Shown here: positions 56,380-64,000 of the stretch, one piece after another
Position numbering within the stretch: position 1 is the stretch's first letter
How the letters are laid out: each line of letters begins with the position of its first letter
Assembly: GCA_942159475.1 (NCBI GenBank)
Contig: OW804096.1
Span: 38,377,744-38,441,743, forward strand
Direction of reading: 5' to 3'
DNA from: Sthenelais limicola
Lineage: Eukaryota > Annelida > Polychaeta > Phyllodocida > Sigalionidae
Length of the DNA: 64,000 nt
Notes under the pieces: generated by a model
The model's database searches: none
Told to the model about the DNA's origin: nothing
Seen by the model: the letters and a program-made list of their open reading frames with translations, nothing else
Made by a program: the position numbers and the translations under genes

Positions 56380-57557
56380 CAGCTTCAACAGTTCAAGTTG
56401 GATGTCTCGCAAAGTACCGCCAGGTAAGGACCCTCTATCTATCAATTACAATAGCAATACAGTGATCATTAGACTCTCTGATAAAGACCACTGGTTGGTG
56501 TTATAGTTTCTCATTTTAAAGTTACATAATGTTACATAATCCAATATGGCAGCATGCATACGGCATGTCCAACCAACAATGCAATAATATGTTTGGTATG
56601 GTGACTGGGGGAAAAATAGATGATTATGTACCATGGGTTTTGGGCCTTATGTTGTACTGGGATAGTTTGGGGACAGGGCGGGGCTACACTTGAGTACTTT
56701 ATTACGATTATAATATATGAAATGGCCGATGGGGTTCCAAGCTATACCGAACACCAGACCTATAGGCCCTGGGACTTATATGCCCCAGGTCGTGCAGGCC
56801 TAGCTCTGGACTTATAGCCCCCAAGGCCTGTTCGTGTTGGACTTATAGGCCCCGGGATATATAGGCCTCGCATTTTACATTTTGTTTGTGTATTCTATCA
56901 TGTTATTGGGTGTAGGTGGGGGGGTGGGGGGTGGGGGGGGGGTGGAGTGGGTGTAAGCGGTGGGGAGCAGAGGGGGATTATTTTTTCATGTTTTCATTTA
57001 CAGTTGAGTTATTTGAGTTGTGTAAGTATAAGTTACATAAGATACATTTTACTGAGAAAAATTTGTGAATGAATATTAAAAATGCTATATGTTTGTAGGT
57101 TCAAACGCACCTCCAGCGCTAACCAGTCATGGTTCAACTTGCACAACCTCACCCATGCACAGACATTGACAGGTACGTTTATTGATGATTTTTGTTTAGG
57201 AAAGGACGAATAATTTTACTATCAGACAATTGCCGCTTTTATATACTATATATTAAATATATAATATGTAATTGAACTCCTTTAATCGTAACACTCATTA
57301 TACACTATACAGGTCTAAGATTCAATTGTCATTTTACGAAGGATTAGTTGTATAAAAAATCTAAATAAAATAATGAAATGTCTATTGTTTAGTTATCATT
57401 TAGGCTATTTATAATTAGTAAGTTAATAATCAAATGCGTTTGAATCTATCATTTTGTAGAGAGGGTTAACTTCTGGGTTGATCATAAAGAGAAGGACACC
57501 ATGAGGAGGCGGAATGCAAGAGGGACCAAGCCAGCAAGTGGACCCAGCAGCAACTAA
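56380..57557 (+). CDS. Candidate C-terminal exons of an unrecognised protein
   Basis: Three exons join in one frame: 56380-56423 (acceptor CCCTACAG, donor CAG|GTAAGG), 57099-57172 (acceptor TTTGTAG, donor ACAG|GTACGT), and 57460-57557 (acceptor TTTTGTAG) ending in TAA. Lengths 44, 74 and 98 sum to 72 codons including the stop. The peptide runs QLQQFKLDVSQSTARFKRT, then SSANQSWFNLHNLTHAQTL and ERVNFWVDHKEKD, ending in a basic, Gly/Ser-rich tail (RRRNARGTK). I do not recognise the family. Phase agreement at all three sites is the main support. The 5' part is not located and no AATAAA signal lies close downstream. It could still be a chance chain. Confidence 0.45.
56755..56875. repeat. Tandem GGACTTATAGGCCCC-type units
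   Basis: CTATAGGCCCTGGGACTTAT, then GGACTTATAGCCCCC and GGACTTATAGGCCCCGGG, in four irregular copies. Lies in an intron of the candidate gene. Confidence 0.75.
56917..56970. repeat. G-rich tract
   Basis: GGGGGGGTGGGGGGTGGGGG and following G runs; quadruplex-capable. Confidence 0.85.
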
Positions 57558-58248
57558 AGAAAAAAACCTGAGTAAAAGGAATGCTCCGGCCCCTGTCATG
57601 CTTAATGGAGGCTATTATAACTCAGGAGGGATATGGGATGGGCTATTATTATTTTTATTTCGAAATTACTAATTATTAATGTAATTCTTGTCAATAAGTT
57701 CGTCGAAATGGGCCTCATTGCGACTCATAATGTTTTTCCAATTGTTTTTTAAAGCAAAATTTTTCAAAGAGTTCTTCAAAGAGTTGTTAATCAACTTTAA
57801 ATTATATATATTTTTTTTAATATTCTTATTGGCCACATTACATTACAAATCATTATTTCATCTTTATTTAAAAAATACGCACAACAATCCGAGTTGTTAT
57901 ATTTCATGTGCCGCCTTAATCATTTTACAATAGTACCCTAACACTCCTTGAGAATGTGAATATGATGTTTCATTTCCATTATATTTATATAATTACATAA
58001 GTAAACATCTGGCTGTTATATATGCCACGATTGTTTCACCTCACCTCAATCTTATCCTATGACAAGTTGTATAAACGATCCAATTGTTTGATATTCAACT
58101 ATCACTATTCATTTCAATTACGATGTACATTTCTCTATGGTATCACCCAGCTGTTCAGTCGCTGGTATATTCTAGGATGTAAACATAGTCGTTTGTCAAT
58201 TTCGTCGCAGGGATTAAATACAAGAGACCAATTAAAAACCAATCGTGG
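57558..58248. other. Nothing recognised
   Basis: AT-rich; short frames at 57688-57933 and 58022-58303 without domains. Confidence 0.5.
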
Positions 58249-58660
58249 TTATGCTATAGTTTCTCTATACACATCTAACAGGGAATACTTCAGTTGCTTG
58301 TGATCGTCTATTACTTTTAAATTTCCAGGTAATTCATTCCAATACGATATACCTTCATACATAAGAGAGCGTTTATATCTTTCTGTCTTTGAGAAATTGA
58401 ACACAATGTTTGCATGGATATCATTTCGTAATAGCCTCTCTTTGTTTAGTATATCTTGCTCTGTTCTATACCTATGTACTAGGCTAATCATGTTTGCCTT
58501 CCTACGAAGATGTAGTGGTAGGAGATTAGATTCTTTCATTTTGGCGTTGTAATCTATGCCTTCATTATGACCATATGCTATATGAAATGAAGTTAGGCTA
58601 TAATGTTTTTCACCTCCCGTGAAGTATTTTGTACCATGTGAAAATGTATAACACCTAGGC
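58249..58660 (-). pseudogene. Non-LTR retrotransposon RT C-terminal fragment
   Basis: Encodes KMKESNLLPLHLRRKANMI, SLVHRYR, then SKTERYKRSLMYEGISYWN and ELPGNLK. L(P/S)LxxRR, KxxRYKRSxxYxGxxxWNxLP is the C-terminal signature of LINE ORF2 proteins (compare 24690-25117). The polymerase domain is absent, so this is a 5'-truncated relic. It is open on the minus strand to a stop near 58660. Confidence 0.7.
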
Positions 58661-58911
58661 AGCTATGTATTACCAAGACATCTTTATGTCTATTATATTA
58701 TCTATGTTAGTTTGATTTTAAGGGCAAAATGGAAGAACTACATTGGAGAATTGAATGTCCCATTGATGTAATTGTTTCTTATTATGTGAATAAAAATTCT
58801 CTATATACATAATACAAAGATAAAGAAAAAGAGCTATTGTCTTGTCTTTACTCTGCTTTTATGTAGCATATGAACCCTAGAAAGAAGTAGAATCCGATCC
58901 TATATATAGCA

Positions 58912-59200
58912 TCCCAAAATTCCATATTTCTGTTTCCCAACGTTTATATTCCTGTTGCCCAACGTTCATATTTCCACTGCCTAACGTTCATATTCAGTTA
59001 CCTGACACTAATATATCAGTTGCCAAACGTATACCCTAAAGGTGGCCAACGTTATATGGGCTGCCACCCAACGCCACCCTGTGCATCAGCCAACGTCCCA
59101 CATGCCGTTGGCCGCCGCGAGGGGGTACGTGCGCCTACGGGACTGCCGTTCGCGGCCGCGGGTGCCGCCACCCCCGCCGGTCAGCAACGGGGCTTTTGCA
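58912..59200. repeat. About 22-bp tandem repeat grading into a GC-rich patch
   Basis: Units of the type GCCCAACGTTCATATTTCC recur from 58912 with increasing divergence (CCTAACGTTCATATTC, GCCAAACGTATACCC, GCCAACGTTATATGGG, AGCCAACGTCCCACATG). From 59085 the same CCAACG-type word sits in GC-rich sequence. The plus-strand frames at 59020-59254 are in this repeat and not supported as a gene. Confidence 0.75.
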
Positions 59201-59362
59201 AAACAGTGTGGGTATGATTATAAACTGTCTACGTCTCAGCTCTCCCAGCCTTGATATAACCTTGCAATGTGTTGATAAGAGCGTTAAGCAACCAATCTCA
59301 CTCACTCACTGTGTCACGGTGATCTTAAGACTGATAACTGAACTATAAAATATTGATATAAT

Positions 59363-59812
59363 AATATTATTCAGAAAATGTACAATTGTGTACACATGAT
59401 GTAACAAATTCTGATTAAAACTTAAAGACTTTTCGAACTGACGATCCTACCCATGATACATGTCGAATTAGAGACGAGCAAAGAAACACAACATATATGT
59501 TTAAGAATAATAGATGGTACTAACTGGTATATCATAAATATTAGGCCCCTTGTATTTGTGTGCCCTATTGATAGTAAAGATATCTTTTGGGAATTCCCTA
59601 TAACACCCAGCAATCCAAACATATAGACTTGCTACGACTGTTAGAACATGTCTTGTAATAATTAAAGTATATTTGGCATTGCATTGACGCTTGCAATATG
59701 GTTGGTTAGGTTGAACTGTATATTGAACTTTATTTTCATCTAAAATTTGGGTTATGTGAGCAGATTGGCGAAGTTGAATTGTACATTTTGTGAAAATCTG
59801 ACCCTTATAATG
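59363..59812 (+). mobile_element. M1 element split by an insertion
   Basis: Left end TTCAGAAAATGTACAATTG at 59371 and M1 right half from about 59667 (TATATTTGGCATTGCATTGA) to TGTGAAAATCTGACCC (59810). About 240 bp of unrelated sequence lies between. Confidence 0.7.
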
Positions 59813-59899
59813 GAGATTGCAGCCAGGGTCAAAAACAATTATGATAAATTGATACATACTACATACAAATGCTAACGATTATAGTTAAATCCTAGGGGT

Positions 59900-60110
59900 G
59901 TGGGGTTCAGCCCGAAAACGGAGTAGACAGGAGAGGGATATGAAGTTTTTGGTTCAGTTTATTGGGGTCCGACGTTTCGGGCACTTTTGCCCTTTTTCAA
60001 GGATGGTTGATACATAAAAGTCATGCCTGAGGTGCAAAAATGTGCACTTTAGTATTCAGGGGTTGCCAAGGTTGACTTAGTTACAGTTTGATTGTTCCTG
60101 GGGCCAAGTA
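59900..60110 (-). mobile_element. Penelope-like element fragment
   Basis: GTCCGACGTTTCGGGC next to a hairpin, and CCTGAGGTGCAAAAATGTGC further on, parallel to 3340-3500. On the minus strand the core is followed by CCCCAATAAACTGAACC. No polymerase is visible. Confidence 0.55.
59969..60002 (-). ncRNA. Hammerhead-ribozyme-like core
   Basis: Minus strand: CTTGAAAAAGGGCAAAAGTG then CCCGAAACGTCGG. Stem II is GGGC/GCCC, followed by GAAAC. Like the copy at 3377-3411 it has U at position 3 and A at position 8. Confidence 0.45.
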
Positions 60111-60153
60111 AAGAAATGTGGACTTTATTGGAGGGAGGGATTTAGGGGCCATT

Positions 60154-60560
60154 TGTGATGTGTTTCAGGAAAATGAGTCACAAGTCGCAAAATTGGTATT
60201 TGTCAAAGTGTCTTTTTCACAAGATCTCTTTACTGAGTGTTCTGTTTTGAGGGTCTAGCACTTGTAGTCATATGAATCTATGTAACAAATTTCAGGACAT
60301 TGTATTAAATATATCTCTGCATTTTTAAGACCGTTGTATGGAGTATATTCAATTACTTTACTAGTCATTACCCATCTAGAAACATTGCAAACTTTTTTTT
60401 AAATGAAATAAAGATATCAAACTTAAAATATGGAATTACTTATTAGGTCTCCTAGTGTTTACTATCATTGGAATCACATTGATTTCCTCTTTCCAAATAT
60501 GGTGATATCTCAAAATCCATTCATTGCGACTGATGACTCATTTTCCTAAAACGGATCACA
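60154..60560 (+). mobile_element. M2 element, complete
   Basis: TGTGATGTGTTTCAGGAAAA, GAGTCACAAGTCGCAAAA at the left; TGCGACTGATGACTC and CCTAAAACGGATCACA at the right. About 407 bp. Confidence 0.88.
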
Positions 60561-61937
60561 TTTATAACTATGAGATGATATACAATATATATATTTTTAT
60601 TCAATTAAGTTAACATTCGATCTGATTTTGTACACTCTGAATCATTCGTTGGTCAACATATATACATTTTTTGTAAAAATTGGCATACATTGTATGAACT
60701 TCAACGGTATACAATTTTTATACAAGGCATACATGGTATGAATTTCTATTGAATTGCGACAATCAGTAGTAATCTAGATAACCCTTATTTTTCATTGTGT
60801 AGTACATTGAACGGGCGACGTCCTGATATATTTTATTCACAAGACGGTGTCGATTGCTTAATATTTTGCGAGCTGGTACATTGCGTGGCGACGTGTCTGT
60901 GTATAATGGACTTTCTCTCATCGTGTTAATTGTTATAGTTAAATAGCCACCCAGTTTAATGCTAGTGAGGACTATCATAATGCCAACAAAGGAAGGGGAA
61001 AAGGAATAAGGCCAAAATAAGTAACATGCTCCCTTTGAGCCCTAGGCAAGTTTCCTTTCCCATTCTCCTCCACCCTATGTGACACATGGACTCACTGACC
61101 ACGAGGAGGAATGTCTGGTCCAGGGGACCTTTCTTCCCCCTCACTCTGACTCAAGACTTCAAGGGAAAAACATCACTCTATATATGTTGCAAGAGCAGCA
61201 GAATTCCGTCCACGTGTTCACCATAGTGAGTTGTTACTGGTATATATAATAGAATTTTGTATTTGAATGATTAATTATTAGAATTCATTAATCTTCCAAT
61301 TCTGCAGCCCTAATCCTAATATTCAACATTGCTGTGAAAAACTCTTTATAATATGATGATACTTAATTACACACCTTGGCAACTTATATTTGCCTAAAAC
61401 TCGGAAGAAGTGATTAAATGTAATACGGTGTTTACTAAATCTTGAATTCAGGTATCCCCTATTATTCCAAAGTATTTAAAAATGGGAAATAATGCAAGCT
61501 TCCCTGCGACTGATTCGGTCATTTCGGGGCAGTATATAGATAATTATATATGGTCAAAAGTAAAAAAAAAATGGAGCCATTACTGATGATGCCTGGCTTA
61601 CGAGAGACAAGAGTAAGAGAGGGTTTGGGCTAATTAAAATTTCATTAGGTAAGATTTTAATTATTGTACATATAATGAGATATGACATGTTGATATACAT
61701 TTTGTTTGTAAACAAGCATATACATGATATATAGGCCAAGAAACCAGAAGTTATGTGTTTAAGGAGTTGGAGGGAGGGTTTAGATTGAGAGAGTGGAGTT
61801 GAGAGAAGAAGGCTGTTTATGGGCGGCTGTAATTGAGAGTTGTTATATTTTGAGTTTTTGCTAGTGAAGATTTCTAGGCGAATGTCGAGATTTTTGAGCT
61901 TGTTACTTTAAGCTTGTTATTTAGCGATTTTGAATTG
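60561..61937. other. No supported gene; 3' flank of the retrotransposon
   Basis: Short minus-strand frames at 60763-61144 are unrecognised. The part from about 61740 may be the 3' non-coding end of the Ngaro-like element but has no identified terminus. Confidence 0.4.
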
Positions 61938-62924
61938 TTATTTGGCTATGGCTTTTATGATCTTCCTGTTCGTTTTGGAGTATTTTGTCTTTACGTAGGC
62001 TCTGTAGGCCTGTGAAGACCACCCGCCATAATTTTGTACCTCAAGTTCTGTAGCCCCTGCATTGAATGCGACAGTTGCTGCTGATTTTCTTAAGCTGTGT
62101 AAGCTGAGGTTTTTAGTGTTTATGTTATTGTCTTTTAGGTGCTTTTTCCATCTGCGGCTTACATATGTGGCTGGGACCGGTCTTATTGTGGCCTGGAAGC
62201 ATATAAATGGCTGGTCGGGTTGTGTAGTGGGGTCTTTTCTTAGCATTTCACTTATTGCCCTGACTACGCACATTCGCTTGTCCGGGGACTTGGCGAGCTC
62301 GATGGTTCTTCGTTGATAAGTTGACTGCATGTTCTTTGCTGATTTTATGTTCACAGATATTCCGTTCAGATTAGGTTCGACGACCACATCTGATCTAGTG
62401 AGGTGTTTCAGGGGGTCAAAGGCTTTGATCGATCGTGGAGTCACCTCTGATTGCCTGAGCGCCCCTTGAAACATCAACAACACTGCCACTTTAATTATTA
62501 GATCATTGAACTCACTTCCGAGGAGGAGTATCATATTTCTGAGCACTTTCGGGTCCAGGGGCTCTTTTATTCTTGGTATGTAGGCCTTGTTTTTAGTCAG
62601 CCCATCTATGAGCCACTTTACCCTCTGATGCTCCCAGGGTGATGTATCAGAGTCACACTTTCTCAGGTAGGTTTTTATGTTTGCTAGGTGGTTTGCGACA
62701 GATCTTGGCGATGGTAGATGCTCGGATAGGTATTGCAGGTATGCACATGCCTGTCCGACGGTGGCACTGTGTGGGTCGAACTGTGCATAATGTGCAAATG
62801 CGGAGTATGTGGCCACACTCGATTTTCGGTTGGCAGTCGTGCCCTTACTCCATGCACTTTCTTGAGTGGCCTCAGCTCGCCTTCCCAGAGCTTGTAGTCT
62901 TGTCCCTAAAATGGAGAATGTCAT
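61938..62924 (-). CDS. Tyrosine recombinase of a Ngaro/DIRS-like retrotransposon
   Basis: Putative integrase that inserts the element's circular DNA copy by site-specific recombination instead of a DDE integrase. 328 residues starting at an ATG. The first roughly 120 residues look like the SAM-like DNA-binding part (TYSAFAHYAQF, SVANHLANIKTYLRK). The catalytic part shows FQGALRQSEV (first Arg), LSLHSLRKSAAT (H-x-x-R), GGW, and YRAYVKTKYSK with the candidate Tyr. The usual second His is Trp, common in this group. The frame is intact. It overlaps the end of the RT-RNase H frame by 53 bp in another frame, as usual for the group. A Crypton alone is unlikely because of the RT upstream. Confidence 0.85.
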   Translation of the reverse strand: MTFSILGTRLQALGRRAEATQESAWSKGTTANRKSSVATYSAFAHYAQFDPHSATVGQACAYLQYLSEHLPSPRSVANHLANIKTYLRKCDSDTSPWEHQRVKWLIDGLTKNKAYIPRIKEPLDPKVLRNMILLLGSEFNDLIIKVAVLLMFQGALRQSEVTPRSIKAFDPLKHLTRSDVVVEPNLNGISVNIKSAKNMQSTYQRRTIELAKSPDKRMCVVRAISEMLRKDPTTQPDQPFICFQATIRPVPATYVSRRWKKHLKDNNINTKNLSLHSLRKSAATVAFNAGATELEVQNYGGWSSQAYRAYVKTKYSKTNRKIIKAIAK

Positions 62925-64000
62925 TGCATGAGTTTACTGCTTCAATATTTGGGTCGATGACCTTTAGGCCGTAGTGATCGACCCACATCTTAGCTTTATT
63001 AAAGTCTTTAGTGCCCATGTGCGCTCTACTTAATGCGTCTGCCACCTCATTATTGGCACCGGCAATGTGAGCGTATGAGATGGTGAGATCGAATAGTGCC
63101 TGTATCATCCAGGCAATTCGTGCTGCCTTGATGATGACCTTGTTTCTTCCTTTTCCTGTGCTTAGGACAGATGTCGCATTGTCGCACAGTACTCGTATGT
63201 GGGTGCCCCTGTCCTCGGGGCCCACAAAATTTTGCAGTGCTACTGCCACGTTTATTGCCTCTATTTCTGAGATGTTCTCCGCCTCTTGATGGTGGGGGCA
63301 GACCTGTTTGGGGTATGCATACTGTCCATCAGTACCTCCGATCCCTGACAGGCAGGCATCCACCATATACACCTTGGAGAACGATGTGTTAGGTATGATC
63401 GATACGCCATTCCATTGATCACAGAACTGGCTAAACCACTTGAGGTCCTCCCTCATGGGACTATTGATGTTCATGTGCTTGCCCTTGAACTCTCGCAGTC
63501 CATCTAGTAGCCTTGACACGAATAGTCGAGCGGGGGCCACGCATTTGCCTATGTGTATCAGGGTCCCCACGATTGACTGTAGTTCGGTTTTTGTTAGAGA
63601 TTTTTCTGGTTTTTCTGGGGCCTCAGGTAGCCCTAGATCTTTTAGGAGGCCTCTGGCGAACTGGTAGGCATCTCGAGTCACTTCTAGGGTCTCACCAACG
63701 AGTATGAGGTCGTCGAGGTACATGTATGCACGGTATCCATTTTCCCTGACTATCCTCACAATGGTGTTGGCTACCTTTTGCATGTGTGCGCTTGAGGCCC
63801 TACTGCCGAAGGGCATTGTCACGTCGCAGAACCACTGGTTTCCCCACTGCAAGCACAGCAAGCACCAGTCCAGTGGGTCTGAAGTTCTTATATGCTCTGG
63901 AGATGTCGATCGAGGCCAGGTGTATGTCCCCCGTCATCGAGCTCAGCTCCGATACCAGGTCTCCTACCGTGGGGAGAGTATGGGGGCGTTCTTGGCCCCA
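62872..64000 (-). pseudogene. RT-RNase H of a Ngaro/DIRS-like retrotransposon, partial with frameshift
   Basis: Polymerase that copies the element RNA and removes the template. Open from 63861 to 62872 with MPFGSRAS, YLDD (residues 48-51 of this segment; catalytic Asp pair) and an RNase H domain with D168 (VDACLSGIGG), E201, D227 (VLCDNATS) and D265 (NEVADALSRA). The upstream part with the motif SIDISRAY is readable at 63890-63960 but in a different frame, so a one-base shift lies near 63870-63885. The gene continues beyond the window. There is no room for the methyltransferase of classic DIRS1 before the recombinase, which favours a Ngaro-type layout. Confidence 0.82.

Overview
This is an AT-rich nuclear DNA window from an animal, most likely a marine invertebrate. 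That placement is inferred from a spliced clan-2 cytochrome P450 gene, a Ngaro/DIRS-like tyrosine-recombinase retrotransposon, Penelope-type and non-LTR retroelement remains, a Helitron end, and very many non-autonomous inverted-repeat elements. I cannot name the species. No bacterial-type operon, CRISPR array or rRNA gene is visible.

Gene content is low. The one confident gene is a minus-strand P450 of ten exons, from the start codon at 41247 to the stop at 15428. Every splice junction keeps phase and the spliced frame is 505 codons plus stop, with all hallmark P450 motifs present. A weaker candidate is a plus-strand, phase-consistent three-exon C-terminus at 56380-57557 of unrecognised family. 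At the right edge lies the minus-strand Ngaro/DIRS-like element (RT-RNase H, then tyrosine recombinase), which carries at least one frameshift.

The rest is layered repeats. Positions 1-870 hold a 13-bp minisatellite with a duplicated spacer, and 1.4-1.6 kb holds a GC-rich motif cluster. Short inverted-repeat families recur throughout: M1 (about 240 bp, termini ATATGGGTCAG), M2 (about 280-415 bp, termini TGTGATGTGTTTCAGG), M3 (about 210 bp, termini AAGGGTGGTCTCC), and single-copy M4-M9. Several touch P450 gene parts: an M3 end overlaps the exon 3 splice donor, another M3 ends 9 bp from the exon 5 acceptor, and an M1 starts about 2 bp after the stop codon.

The most striking feature is a set of four larger non-coding elements with one architecture: D (11689-13004), A (21542-24406), B (25497-27613) and C (27618-35672). 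Each has 31-36 bp terminal inverted repeats starting ATATG, sits in TA-rich sequence, has no convincing coding region, and carries its own short CpG-containing motif scattered many times inside it. The motifs are TGTATCGCTCAATGATG in D, ATACCGGGCATCCCC in A, TTTTTACGTCGCAC in B and TGCGTTGTAGAGACA in C. A, B and C all lie in P450 intron 5 and make up most of its 15.6 kb. In C the motif rides on a 357-bp tandem array whose period is almost invariant. A's ends resemble M1's ends, which suggests one shared transposition machinery. I know of no named family with this combination and treat it as the best candidate for an undescribed system.

Other notable structures are two Penelope-type repeats with hammerhead-ribozyme-like cores carrying a paired C3U/G8A change, an apparently exact 262-bp tandem duplication starting in a Helitron 3' end, and a GC-rich inverted repeat pair whose left arm abuts the P450 start codon.
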